Below are positions 53,740 to 63,600 of a stretch of DNA of 64,000 nt, piece after piece. This DNA is from VAXT01 sp964591295. Its GTDB lineage: Bacteria; Actinomycetota; Thermoleophilia; Gaiellales; Gaiellaceae. A program made the position numbers and the translations under genes. The stretch's first letter is position 1, and each line of letters opens with the position of its first letter. The notes beneath the pieces were generated by a model. That model had not been told where the DNA came from. It did not search any database and worked only from the letters and a program-made list of their open reading frames with translations. The stretch covers positions 1 through 64,000 of the forward strand of contig CAZQAG010000004.1 of assembly GCA_964591295.1 (NCBI GenBank). Direction: 5' to 3'.

Positions 53740-54257
53740 CTAGATACGTGGGGCCTCTGACGATTTGTGGGCTGCGAGAAGTCGGTCCGCCCGCCCTCTG
53801 GCACCACTGCCGAGGAGAACCCCGAGCACGCCTCGGTTGCAGGCGACAACACGATAAGCGCACTCGGCTCCGCTTGGAAAGCGCGAGGCCAACGCAGCAG
53901 CGAGCCTCCGGGCAAAAGTCGCAGCAGCGGCGCGAACGCGGCTCCGGCGGAGAACACGGTTCCGCTTGGATCACGGAAATGCCAGGAGGCGAAACGCCGG
54001 TCGGGTTCGACGTTCGCGAGAAGCAACGCCGACTCAGGCGACTTGATGGCCAGCGGCACGATCAACCGGTCGCGGTCCCAGGCGAGGATTTTCGCCACGC
54101 ACCAGCGGCAGAAGCCGCAAGCTGCGTCGTAGAAAAGGACGCCTCTCCCCGAGGCTGCTTCCGTGCCTCGGCCGGCGTTGCGCGTGGTGAGGAGGCTGGC
54201 TGAGAGCGCGACGCCCATCGCCGCTCCGATGGTCACTCTCCGCCGGATGGCGTTCAC
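53740..54257 (-). pseudogene. DUF393 (DCC-type thiol-disulfide) gene with a frameshift
   Basis: Starting at ATG 54257 with a signal-like segment, the frame contains VLFYDAACGFCRWCVAKILA, the DxxCxxC signature of DUF393 thiol-disulfide proteins. After LLPGGS the frame becomes atypical, and a one-base shift near 53908 restores the expected family ending (LAALASRFPSG, then AYRVVACNRGVLG) up to TAG at 53740. The gene is therefore frameshifted, by mutation or by sequencing error. Unshifted, it would read into the arm repeats and stop at 53658. Confidence 0.75.
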
Positions 54258-54360
54258 ACGCCCAGATTAGTCGAGAGGGCTCGTAGGATCACGCGCGTCT
54301 ACGGAATGCGTTCGCCGCCCCGACTGGGCGCAGGAATCGGTCTTGTAACGGATCCTCTCG

Positions 54361-55821
54361 CTAGCTGCCGTACGGCGTATTCGGCTGCGTTACTTGGTTG
54401 ACGACGGCAAGCTGCTGCCGGCGCTTCTCCATCGTGAACGACACTGTCTGCAGTTGCACATTGGCGACGGGCGAAGTGATCTCCTGGAGCAAATAGCTCT
54501 GCCCGATCTGGAGCCCTTCGGGGCAGCTTGCTCGACCCGTCGAATCGGTGCTGAACCGAGGGCCGACCGGCTGGTTCTGCGAGTCGAGGACTTGGAAGAC
54601 GAAGCCTCCCCGCTCGAAGCGACGAGAAGGATCACTCGGGTCGACGACCCGCTTGCGGACGACCAGCCGCCCTTGCTTCGGCCTACCGGGCTTCCCCTCC
54701 TTGACGAAGACTGCGGCGTCGAGGCCTTCCTCTTTGAATGGGGGCACGAAGAAGAACCCCGCCTTCTCGATGGTCGTTAGAGCCGGCTGCCGCATCGCGT
54801 CGAGGAGGGCATCTGCGCCGGCTCCGCCGGCCGGAAAGTGCGCATTCATCGCCCAGTCGTTGAAGACGACGTCGAATTGATCGAGCGAGGCCTGGAAGGA
54901 GCAGAAGTTGAGTCCAACGCGCGGCTGGCCATCGGCGGAGTTCTCGATGAATGGGAGGCCGCGACGGAAGATCTGCGTGTCGTCATGCTTGCCACGCGGA
55001 CCGACCTTCCGCACATGGGAGAAGGCTTGGAGATTGGGAACCGGTTCGGCAGGCTCTTTCTTCGGGTCGATGCTCTGCCCTACGAGGTCGAGGCGGTCGC
55101 CTTCCTTAGTCCGGCCGATGACAGCGTCGCGGGTGGCGTCGTCCTGGAGCAGTGCAAACGCATCAGGGTGCTGCTGAATCTTGAGGAAGACCATGTAACT
55201 CCCGCCTTCTGCCCAGCCGGGCTCCTCCAGGTTGCGCTCGTCACGGTCAACAAAGACGTGATCGGAGCGGTCCTCCCGGCGGATGTTCCGAAGGCCGTCT
55301 GCATAGCCGAACGGCTCGGTGTCGTCGACCCGCTGGTAGCCGCGGTCGAAGGTCACGGAGACGACATCCGGCTGCATCCGCGCGATCGCGGAAATGAACG
55401 CGTTCACGCGAGCCTCGAAGACCGAGGCGACGTAGAAGAAGACGTCGCCCTCGACGAGCGGCGTGTTCGCCAGGGGCGCGGCCGCGTTCGGCATCGTTTG
55501 CGCTGCGTCCGGCGCGAAGGCGGCGGGTGGCTCGAGCGGCGGGTCAAAGCGGGGTGCGCCATCCCTGAGGAAGAAGCTCGAGGCGAAAACCGACGGCAAC
55601 AGCTGCCACCTTGTCACCCTTATCCTGGCCCTCGTTTCGCAGGGAGCCGTTCCGACCAGCTCGTCGACATGCAGGCCCACCTGGCCGAGCCAGGCTTCTG
55701 CTCGCCCTCGATCGATCGCGGGGTCTAACCTCACCGCGATGAAGTACCCGCACATCTGCGGGTTCTTGTAGAGCACTTCTTTGTCTTGGCCTCGCGGAAG
55801 TATTCCCTTCGCCTGCGCCAT
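54361..55821 (-). CDS. DyP-type heme peroxidase with C-terminal SpaA-like domain
   Basis: ATG 55821 is preferred over the upstream ATG at 55872 because GGAGG lies just before it. The 486-residue product has the DyP GxxDG motif (FGYADGLRNI, D175), a heme-ligand-type histidine near H269 in SHVRKV, and RR in DTQIFRRGLPF, with GLNFCSFQASLDQF later. The usual DyP length is about 300-450, and residues about 395-486 add a beta-sandwich tail (QVLDSQNQPVGPRFSTDSTG) like Cna-B/SpaA modules. No Tat signal is seen, so localisation is unclear. It would oxidise dyes or lignin-like phenols with peroxide. Confidence 0.8.
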   Translation of the reverse strand: MAQAKGILPRGQDKEVLYKNPQMCGYFIAVRLDPAIDRGRAEAWLGQVGLHVDELVGTAPCETRARIRVTRWQLLPSVFASSFFLRDGAPRFDPPLEPPAAFAPDAAQTMPNAAAPLANTPLVEGDVFFYVASVFEARVNAFISAIARMQPDVVSVTFDRGYQRVDDTEPFGYADGLRNIRREDRSDHVFVDRDERNLEEPGWAEGGSYMVFLKIQQHPDAFALLQDDATRDAVIGRTKEGDRLDLVGQSIDPKKEPAEPVPNLQAFSHVRKVGPRGKHDDTQIFRRGLPFIENSADGQPRVGLNFCSFQASLDQFDVVFNDWAMNAHFPAGGAGADALLDAMRQPALTTIEKAGFFFVPPFKEEGLDAAVFVKEGKPGRPKQGRLVVRKRVVDPSDPSRRFERGGFVFQVLDSQNQPVGPRFSTDSTGRASCPEGLQIGQSYLLQEITSPVANVQLQTVSFTMEKRRQQLAVVNQVTQPNTPYGS

Positions 55822-55884
55822 CGTTGCTGCCTCCTTCCGACTGGCGCCCCGGACCGATCCCGAAGCGCCCACCGAATTGCATCG

Positions 55885-56058
55885 CTAGTCCTCGATTGAG
55901 GCCCCGCCCGCGTTGTCGCGTACGTTCTCGGCTGCGCGCTTCGCATTCGACTTACTCGCGAAGCTCTCGCCGCTTGTCGCCACCTTCTCGCCGTTTGCGG
56001 CGACGAGCCGCCAGCGATAGTTCCCGCCGGCATCCTGGACGATCTCGAACTTGGCCAT
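55885..56058 (-). CDS. DUF1508/YegP-like small protein
   Basis: The 57-residue protein, FEIVQDAGGNYRWRLVAANG, then EKVATSGESFASKSNAKRAA, is a single DUF1508 repeat, as in YegP, a small beta-hairpin family of unknown function. It starts at ATG 56058 after AAAGGAAG and ends 64 bases upstream of the DyP gene on the same strand, so it may share its transcript. Confidence 0.8.
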   Translation of the reverse strand: MAKFEIVQDAGGNYRWRLVAANGEKVATSGESFASKSNAKRAAENVRDNAGGASIED

Positions 56059-56364
56059 GTGCTACTTCCTTTCTCGATCGATGGGCAAGCTCGAAGACTA
56101 GGACCTGCGTCGGACGACATGAATCGGCGTAGCCCTCGCTTTCGAACTACAGCGGTGAACGTATCCACAGCTACGGCGTCATCCACAGGCACGAACTCCT
56201 CGGAAAGAGCGCCGAATGCGTTGATTTCCCACAAGGTCCTCCCCACTTCGAGCATGAGCGGGACTCTCTTTTCGGGGTTCAAGCCCATGTGTTTGCGTGT
56301 ACTCCACAGGTCCGACCGTCGCGCGAGTGGACACCGCCGGTGAAAGAGAAAAGGATCAGATCGC
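56059..56364. other. Intergenic region between divergent genes
   Basis: About 300 bases with no confident gene. Two near matches to DnaA boxes (GTATCCACA and TCATCCACA, near 56164 and 56181) occur but lack further support for an origin. A minus-strand frame (ending in MGLNPEKRVPLMLEVGRTLW-type sequence) covers it without start support. Promoters for both neighbours should lie here. Confidence 0.35.
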
Positions 56365-57093
56365 GTGGCGACTCCCGAGCACTCGACGCACGGCCAGCGA
56401 CTTCAGCGAGCGGCGCTTGCCGAGGGGGCAAGGCTTGGACGCAACCTGAGAAAGACGGAGCAGCGGATCGCGGCTCTTCGCACCGAACTCGGGCAGGCAG
56501 AGGTAGCAAGAGCCGAACTCCGAGATCGAATTGACCTCCTCTCGCGACTGACCGGCCAGGAGATCCCAACCGAGCAACACCTGGAATTGCTTCCGCGCTC
56601 AACGCCGGATGGCCGCGATGAAAAACAGTCATCAGGTAGCACGCTTCGGGGTGCCGCGATCCGGGCGGTTGCCGTTCGACTCCTCGCTAGCCGGAAGGAT
56701 CCGCTTGCCCCCATCCACCACGCGAAGTGGTTTTCCCTTGTGAGGCAGGCGGGCTACGAAATCGGCGGCCGTGATCCGCGCGCGACCTTTCTTACACAGA
56801 TCTCCCGCTCGCCCGTTGTTACCCGAGGATCAAAACCAGGCGTCTACCAGCTCGACCTCGAGTCCCCTCAACGCCTTGAGCTGCGGCTGAACCAACTTCG
56901 CGAAGAACTCGCAGCCCTGCACCAAGGGCAGCAGACGATCGAGGCAATTAGCTCGACACGCGAGCGACGAGACAACGTCGGCGCGGAGCTAGCTCGAGTA
57001 GAACGGCTCCTCTTGGAATCCGTGGAATCGATGGGCTTGGAGGAGGGTCCGGCGAACTACGAGGAGCCGGGGAAGGCAGCACGGCAAGGCTAA
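56365..57093 (+). CDS. Coiled-coil protein with HARE-HTH-like winged-helix segment
   Basis: The 242-residue protein has two heptad-rich coiled coils (RKTEQRIAALRTELGQAEVA near residues 30-55, and LRLNQLREELAALHQGQQTI near 175-195). They flank a winged-helix-like region, KDPLAPIHHAKWFSLVRQAGYE, with RDPRATFLTQISRSPVVTRG and GVYQLD. That segment follows the HARE-HTH pattern seen in chromatin- or restriction-associated proteins. A DNA-linked regulatory or defence role is inferred; no nuclease residues are present. Confidence 0.5.
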   Translation: MATPEHSTHGQRLQRAALAEGARLGRNLRKTEQRIAALRTELGQAEVARAELRDRIDLLSRLTGQEIPTEQHLELLPRSTPDGRDEKQSSGSTLRGAAIRAVAVRLLASRKDPLAPIHHAKWFSLVRQAGYEIGGRDPRATFLTQISRSPVVTRGSKPGVYQLDLESPQRLELRLNQLREELAALHQGQQTIEAISSTRERRDNVGAELARVERLLLESVESMGLEEGPANYEEPGKAARQG

Positions 57094-57395
57094 GCCTCCG
57101 CTTTCGCGGACTGTTCTGAACACGGAGCAAATTTAGAACCGGCGAGACCTCAGGGTTTCTTCACCGGCGGTCTCACATCGATGGCCCAGGCAAGGCCGTG
57201 CGGATTCGAACAGCGGTACGAGTCCGTTCAGCGGCGGTCGCTCGCGACCGAGACGAAGCCGCGTGCAGCGGGAACTGAGGACCTTCGGGTCTTAGACTCA
57301 AGGCTTGATGAGCGGCGATGTACCGAGCTGGGTCTACCGAAGACAGATCGATGCTCTCGAACATCGGCCCTTCCCCCACACCGCACCCGTCGTGG

Positions 57396-57669
57396 ATGAG
57401 CCTCCGGAGCGACGAGCCGACCGCTCGGTTCGCCGTGGCCTCCGGCGATGAACGCATCGAGGTCGCCGCCGACTCCTTCGAAGTCGTCGGCGGAGGGACG
57501 CTCATCCTGCAGGATCGATCCTGACGAGAGCCTCGTCGCTGTCTTCGCTCCTGGAGAGTGGCAGTGGGTCAACCGGATCGCTCCTGCAACGCCCGAGCAG
57601 GATCCTCCAAGCGCCCAGCGAGGGCCGGCGCCGCGAGCATCCGAGCAGCCGGAGACGATGCCGCAATGA
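57396..57669 (+). pseudogene. Small frameshifted gene (hypothetical)
   Basis: From ATG 57396 the reading frame gives SDEPTARFAVASGDERIEVA, then GGGTLILQDRS and stop at 57524. A one-base shift at about 57513 instead continues as DPDESLVAVFAPGEWQWVNRI to 57669. The two parts look like halves of one small beta-rich protein of roughly 90 residues (LILxDxxxxxxAVFAPGxW). A frameshift or an assembly error is likely; the function is unknown. Confidence 0.4.
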
Positions 57670-57979
57670 CGGCGGCTCCCCGATCAAACACAGCCGAGCC
57701 GTGAGGAGGCGAACGGCGACCTCCTGGGTGCGATCTCGTCGCAGACCGTTGCGAATTCTTGCCAGCCCTCGCCATTTCGCCCAACCCGGCGGAATCGGAC
57801 CCTGTCGTTTCGCCACCAGCTTCCATCCTTCTCCGCGCCGATTTGACCCAAACTTGACCACGAACGTGGGTAGTCGAGGAAGACTCCGAGCACGGCCGAG
57901 CCTGAAGACATCGACGAACTCGCTGGTCTCGTTGCTGGCGACTTCCAACGCTTCCGCGACCGCTACTGAGAGCGACGTT
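57670..57979. other. Possible gene relic upstream of the nuclease cluster's last stop
   Basis: No intact gene is supported. A minus-strand frame reads EFVDVFRLGRARSLPRLP, FVVKFGSNRRGEGWKLVAKR and similar protein-like segments, but it has no credible start and overlaps the 57980 gene end. It may be decayed coding sequence. Confidence 0.3.
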
Positions 57980-58453
57980 TCAAACCGCCACGGCCCTGAG
58001 CCGCTCCGTCCAGTCTTCGCCGCGGTCGAGCAGCTCGTCGGTCGCGGAGACGCGGTAGCCGCTGACGTGTTCGACGAATCGGGCCGCACCTCTGAAGGTC
58101 TCAACCGGCAACCGCGTCGCCCGCCAGACACGAAACTCGTCGTCGAACAGGACAACCAGCGCCGCATCGAAGTCCCACGAGCGAAAGACTGAAAGCTGGC
58201 GCTCGCCGCGCGCCCCTGGGTCAGTAACGACGCGGGCCTTAACCTGTAGGCGCTCGCCGTCGGGCGTGAGGACGTCCCAACTCCTCTGCGAGTTCGGAGC
58301 GAGCTCGCCGTTCACTGCACGCTGGACGAGCAGCTCGGCGTAGTCGCCGGCAGGCGCGTTCCCGGTGCGGATCACATTGCGTCGGCGAAGCTCAGCGAGG
58401 ATCGCGCGGGAAAGCGAGAGCAGCTCGCCGACGGTCAACTCGCCCAGACTCAT
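57980..58453 (-). CDS. Restriction-endonuclease-fold-like small protein
   Basis: ATG 58453, with AGGAGG four bases upstream, gives 157 residues. ELLVQRAVNGELAPNSQRSW, then DVLTPDGERLQVKARVVTDP, fits a PD-(D/E)XK core (a D before a QxK). RSWDFDAALVVLFDDEFRVWR follows with alternating beta strands. It is the last gene of a minus-strand cluster, 21 bases after the preceding stop. The nuclease call is by pattern only. Confidence 0.55.
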   Translation of the reverse strand: MSLGELTVGELLSLSRAILAELRRRNVIRTGNAPAGDYAELLVQRAVNGELAPNSQRSWDVLTPDGERLQVKARVVTDPGARGERQLSVFRSWDFDAALVVLFDDEFRVWRATRLPVETFRGAARFVEHVSGYRVSATDELLDRGEDWTERLRAVAV

Positions 58454-58474
58454 CACGCCTCCTGCCAAGACTCT

Positions 58475-59335
58475 TCAGCTAGCCAGACCCGGCGGCGTCG
58501 TGGAGTCCTTGAGTACGAGCTGCCCCGCCTCGTCGAGCCTCGCCTCGACGAATGCGATTCTGCGGACAGACTTCGCAAGGCTCGCCTGCGGAGCCGCGGC
58601 TCCTGCAAGCCGTCGCGCGGCGTCGTAGAGGCAGACCTGGTACGTCGAGTTCGCCTCTAGCTTCGGCTTGTAGAGCAGTACGAACACGTCGACGCGGCCG
58701 TCGCCGCCGAAGCGGGCCTCGGGATAGTGCTTCTCGAGCCGCTCCCGTTGGCGCGGCGTCGAGAGCAGGGCCGCCAGCGTGAGCCCTTGTAGGAGCGCGA
58801 AGAATGGGTCCTTATCGTTGCCCACCTCCGTGCTGACCTTCGCCTCACAGACGATCGGAGTCCCATCGACGTTGACGAGCAGCAGGTCGGCCTTCATCGC
58901 GCCCGTAGACGGTGAGCCGTCCTCGAACCGCGCGCCGCCGGTCATTCGCGAGGCCACAACCTCGCGGGCGACATAGCGGAAACTGAGATCAGCATTCCCC
59001 GCGACGATCCACTTTCGAGCCTCCGGAAGGTCGGCCAGCTTCGTCACGAGCTGAACGGTGTTGCGGATCTCGGTGATCCTCGACGCCGGCTCCAATTCGG
59101 TTTGTTTTCCGGTGAGCGCCTCGCAGACGTTGGAATACGTTGAGAAGCGCTTCACGCTGCGCTTGAACCATTCGTCGAGGATCTCCGGATGCTCCATCAG
59201 CCACTTGGCCATCTCGAGCCGCTCGTGGTGAGACATCACCTTCAGCAGCCGGTAGAGATGGACGAGAACCGTTAGCGGGATCTTCGGCCTTTCAGGTCTG
59301 GTCGGGGTGTGAATTGGCGGCTTGCTCGCGCTCAT
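58475..59335 (-). CDS. PD-(D/E)XK nuclease-like protein
   Basis: The start at ATG 59335 overlaps the preceding stop (ATGA). The 286-residue product has a helical N-terminus. In the middle it has ADLLLVNVDGTPIVCEAKVS, with the D...ExK arrangement of PD-(D/E)XK nucleases, then DVFVLLYKPKLEANSTYQVC. It may be a restriction-type DNase or a non-catalytic relative. It is coupled to the metallo-beta-lactamase-fold gene. Confidence 0.6.
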   Translation of the reverse strand: MSASKPPIHTPTRPERPKIPLTVLVHLYRLLKVMSHHERLEMAKWLMEHPEILDEWFKRSVKRFSTYSNVCEALTGKQTELEPASRITEIRNTVQLVTKLADLPEARKWIVAGNADLSFRYVAREVVASRMTGGARFEDGSPSTGAMKADLLLVNVDGTPIVCEAKVSTEVGNDKDPFFALLQGLTLAALLSTPRQRERLEKHYPEARFGGDGRVDVFVLLYKPKLEANSTYQVCLYDAARRLAGAAAPQASLAKSVRRIAFVEARLDEAGQLVLKDSTTPPGLAS

Positions 59336-60618
59336 ACGTCCCACCACTCTCCATCAGCGCGAACCTCGACGCCAGTGAATAGCTCGGGGAACATCTGCGG
59401 CTGGGACGTGTGTATCGGCACGATGCGCTCGGGCGCGATTGCTGCAGCGAGACGTTGTAGATCGGCAACGGTCGCGTGCCCCGAGCAGTGAGCGATCGTG
59501 AGTGGAATCTCGTGCGCCTGGAGGAAGTCGAGGAGCTGCTCGCTGTCGTCGAGGTAACCCGGCCAGAGAGACCACAGAGCCGTGGCGTCGGCGAGCGCAT
59601 GCGCGGAGTCCAGCTCACGCGCCATCGACAACCGGAAGGTCAGCGCGAGCTCGGAAGCTCGAGCAGCCAGGTCTTCCGGGTACAGCCTCGCCGACTTCAG
59701 CTCGCCTACGCGGTCGAATTCCCGCGCGTTCTTCACGCGGACCCGCTGCGAGAGCGGCACGAAGACGCGCACGTTCTCCCATGACGGTCCCGGGATCGTG
59801 TGGCGGCCGGTGGCGGCGACGATCGCCGCCGCGTACAGGTCGAGCACGAAGATCCTGCCCGCGCGCCTCGCCCCCCGATATAGCGTCACAAGCCGATCGA
59901 TGTTCTGCGGGGAATACAGCATCAGCGCGAGGCCTTTTGTGTCACCGAAGACGCGAGCCGCCTCTTGTTCGACCGCCTCTTCGGACGGCAACGAGCTCGT
60001 TGTGGCGGGCGCCTGCCGGACGTGCGTTCCCTCGAGGAGGAGCACGTTTACGTCTTTTGGCGGTTGGGTGATCAGCTGGTCAAAGAGCGTCCGCTTGCGT
60101 CCGTGCCCGCGGAGGTCGCCGCTGTAGAAGAGCCGCCTACCGCCAGCCTCGATCAGGCACGCATACGCGTCGAAGGCGCTGTGATCGACAAGGTGCGGAG
60201 TCACGCAGAACGGGCCGATTCGGACCGGCTCTCGGTCACGTAGGAACTCACGCGCGTGGATGTCAGCACCGCCAGGTGTGAAGAACGCCGCCTCGCGCAG
60301 GATCCGCGTGGTCGCTTCGCCGGCGTAGACCGGAACGTTCGCGTCGATCTGCGGAACGAGTCCATAGTGGTCTGGGTGCCCGTGTGAGATCAGGACGCCG
60401 ACGAGCGAAGCGTCGTCGCCGGTTGAGAGCCCGGCGATCTCCGGGAGTGGCGACATTGACCCGGCAGCGCTCGCGTCGAGAGGCAACCCGAGATCCAGGA
60501 TGAGGCGCTTGCCGCTGCTCGCCAGCTCGATGCAGCTTCCGCCAATCTCAGAGGCGCCGCGATGAATCCGTGCTCGCACACCGATCGAGTATGAGAGATC
60601 TGTCCTCGTCTGAGGCAA
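59332..60618 (-). CDS. Metallo-beta-lactamase-fold hydrolase, RNase J-like
   Basis: The 428-residue protein begins VRARIHRGASEIGGSCIELA, followed by LISHGHPDHYGLVPQI, which is the HxHxDH metal-binding motif. FYSGDLRGHG and LLLEGTHVR come next, and a C-terminal VPIHTSQPQMFPELF occurs where RNase J-type beta-CASP proteins have their last histidine. At about 430 residues it is shorter than RNase J (about 550). It may be a nuclease acting on RNA or DNA in the defence cluster. Its start lies 67 bases downstream of the large helicase gene's stop. Confidence 0.7.
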   Translation of the reverse strand: MPQTRTDLSYSIGVRARIHRGASEIGGSCIELASSGKRLILDLGLPLDASAAGSMSPLPEIAGLSTGDDASLVGVLISHGHPDHYGLVPQIDANVPVYAGEATTRILREAAFFTPGGADIHAREFLRDREPVRIGPFCVTPHLVDHSAFDAYACLIEAGGRRLFYSGDLRGHGRKRTLFDQLITQPPKDVNVLLLEGTHVRQAPATTSSLPSEEAVEQEAARVFGDTKGLALMLYSPQNIDRLVTLYRGARRAGRIFVLDLYAAAIVAATGRHTIPGPSWENVRVFVPLSQRVRVKNAREFDRVGELKSARLYPEDLAARASELALTFRLSMARELDSAHALADATALWSLWPGYLDDSEQLLDFLQAHEIPLTIAHCSGHATVADLQRLAAAIAPERIVPIHTSQPQMFPELFTGVEVRADGEWWDV

Positions 60619-60684
60619 GCCCCACTCGTAAGGAAAGGGCTGAGGCTCGCCCGACCTCTGAGATTGCCGGCCAATCCTTCGGAG

Positions 60685-63600
60685 TTACTGGCTGGCCAAC
60701 TCCACAAACCGGCACAAGGCGTTCACAAGCCGCATGTCCTCGATCGAGCGGCAGCGGATTTCCAGCAGCTTCGGCGACGCGACCAGCACCGCGAGCGCCT
60801 GCGCGCGTGAGATCGCGACGTTCAGCCGGTTTCGCGAGAAGAGGAAGCCGATCGAGCGCACGAGGTCATCTCCGCTCGACGTCGCCATCGAGAAGACGAC
60901 GATCGGCGCCTCCTGCCCCTGAAACTTGTCCACCGTGCCGACCCGCACCGCCTCCGGCAGCACCGCGCGCAGGCAACGCACCTGCGCGTTGTAGGGCGCG
61001 ACGACGAGCACGTCTTCGGGGCGGAAGCGCGCGATCTCCCGCACGATCACCTCCGCCTCTTCCGGCGACGCCTGCCTGTTCCCGCTGTGCTCAACGGGGA
61101 TGAAACGCAAGCCCGCCTCGCCCTTGACGTTGTGGCTCGAGCACTCCGGCACGGGATGCAGCCGCCCTTCGTAGGACATCTCCGAGACGAACTTGCAGAT
61201 CGCCGGATGCATCCGCCAGGTGCGGCCGAGGAAGAGGCCGCGATCGGGCGGCACCGTGTCCTCGCCGGCGAGCAGATGCTCGAGCACGGACGCGCCAGCG
61301 CCCTCGGGGTGGATTCCTTGTGAGACCTGCGCGAGCTGCTGCTGGTCGCCAAGTAGGACGACGTTCCGCGCGCACGTCCCGGCCGCGAGCGCGTCGGCAA
61401 GTGACAGCTGTCCTGCCTCGTCGACGAACAGCGTGTCGATATCTGCGCTCTCCATAGCCTCGCGCGCGAACAACCACGAGGTGCCGGCAAGCAGCAGGAC
61501 GTCGTCCGCGGGATGGTCGAAGTGGGCTTGATTGGTGGACGTCGTGATGAACGGCCCGTCGTAGCTGTCGCCCTTCTTCAGCCCGCGGAAAGTCACGTCC
61601 TCCTCCCGCGCGGCCTTCTCGACCTCGTGCAGGAGGTTGTGGATGGCTTTGTGGCTTTGCGCCATCACACCGACGCGCCGGCCTCGCGCGATCAGGCGCA
61701 CGATCAGCCGCGCGCCGGTGTACGTCTTGCCGGACCCGGGCGGCCCCTGAACGACGAGGCAGCTGCGCGCGAGCGACTCGACGATGACCTTCGCCGCGGC
61801 GAGATCGTCCTGCGGCAGCGGTGTCACGTCCGCGCTCGGTAGATCGCGGCGGAGGATCGACTCGAGCGCGGGGTAGCGGCCCTCGCCGTTCAGGATCGAG
61901 TGGCCGAACCTGCGCAGCGCGCCCTGCTGTACGTCTGTGTTCCACGCACCGCCTGGGATCAGCGAGCGCGGCATCGGCACACCTTCGAGACTCGGGCCGC
62001 GCTTGAGCCGCAGGTTTCCGTGCTCGTCGTCAATCGACTCGATCTGCCCGGCGGAGTCGAGCGTCTCGGGATCGAACACCTCGTCGCCCGGCGACAGTTT
62101 GTGCTGCTGCGCCGGGAACGTGAACGGATACGCGAGTGACTTCGCGGCGCGCACCGGATCGCCGTCGGCCTCGATCCCGCCGATCGCCTCGTTATCGAAC
62201 TCCGTCAGCTCGGCCGGCGTGCGTCCCTTGCGGTCGTAGAACGCCCACCACAGTGGCTTCGCCTCGCGGCGGTGGTAGTCGAGTAGTTGTCCCGCCAGCC
62301 AGGCGATGCGGTCATCGCGTGAGAGCAGCTGTGCCTGCAGGTCGGCGGTCTCCGCAGCCTGCTCGGGCGTCTCTCGAACTTGCGGCGGCTCCGGCCAGGC
62401 GATGTCGTCGGGCCGCAACCCAAGCAGCCAGCCGCGCAGCTCGCGCGTCGCCTTGCAGTCTTCTGCGTTGTACTCCTCGATCTCGCGCAACGGCGCGTCG
62501 TCACGCGTTTCGAGCCAGTTTTCGTAGGCGACGATCGAGTCGCCGCCGGCGCGCAGCTCGGCCTCGCGCGTCATGAAGAACGTCTCGACGTTCTTGAGGG
62601 AGTACTTCGGATGCGAATGGCGGAGCGCCTGCCGGACGACCTTGAACAGGTCGACGAAGACGCCACTGCGCAAGAGGTCGTCGATCTCGTCTTCGCGCGT
62701 GCCGCACGCCCCCATCAATCGCTTGAGTGCGGAGGTCTCGTAGCTCGCGTAGTGGTAGACGTGCAGGTTCGGGTCGAGGGCGAGGCGAGCACGGACGAAG
62801 TCGACGAAGTCCTCGAGCGCCTGCTTCTCCTGCGCGCGGTCGTGCGCCCAGAACGCTCGATAGTCGTTCGCGTCGCTGACGCCCCAGAGGTACTCGAGCC
62901 CGCCGCGCGACTCCCAGAACGGGTCGCCCTCGATGTCGAAGAAGAGGTCGCCCGCGGACGGCGGCGGCATCAGCGCGAAACCGCGCGCCGGCTCGGGCGC
63001 GAGGAGGTGAAAGTCGTGCGCGTTGGTGCGGCGGTGCTGGAGTTGCAACGCGGCCTGATCGCGCAGCGTCTCGAACGTCGCGACGTTCATCTTCGGCGGC
63101 CGCTCATCGTCGTGCGCCTCCGCGAGCTCCTCAAGCGTCGCGATGCCGACGGCAGCGAGCTTGCCGATCTGGTCGCGGCGGATGTTCGCGACGCGCACCG
63201 GATGGTCGTCCTTCTCCCACTGCTGCTCGCAGAGCTCCTTGAAGTCGCAGAGCGGGCAGTGCGCTACGGGCAGTGGGTAGATGTCGAGGCCACGCGCGAT
63301 CGCGTCGATGAAGCGCGCGCGGACGCGGCGGTAGTAGGCAGCAAACTCAGAAGGCCGGAACCACTCGCGGACGCCGGAGCCGAGCACGACGTGCATCCGC
63401 TCCGGCTCGCGTCCTTGGATACGCGCGACCTGTTCGGAGTAGAAGCAGAGTTGGAGGATGTAGTACGGCTTCGCGTGCCGTGCGAGCTTTGTGTCGGCGA
63501 CCTCGTAGGAGTGGGCGCCGAGGCCGGACGCGGTGTCGACGCGCTCGAGAAAGTCCGCGTGGCCGGTCCAGCCAGAGGGGTCGACGAAGACGCCCTGGTA

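Noticed and set aside
56160..56190. DnaA-box-like sequences suggesting a replication origin
   Set aside because: Only two one-mismatch sites were seen, with no AT-rich stretch, no dnaA/dnaN neighbours and no skew information.
55731..56288. A minus-strand frame beginning MGLNPEKRVPLMLEV
   Set aside because: Most of it is antisense or out-of-frame to the DyP start and the DUF1508 gene, and it has no independent support.
57180..57240. A tRNA-like sequence with TTCGAA near 57205
   Set aside because: The flanking bases do not form a T-stem, acceptor or anticodon arm.
57502..58167. A 221-residue minus-strand frame next to the nuclease cluster
   Set aside because: It overlaps the 57980 gene end in another frame and has no ribosome-binding site; parts look protein-like and were noted as a possible relic.
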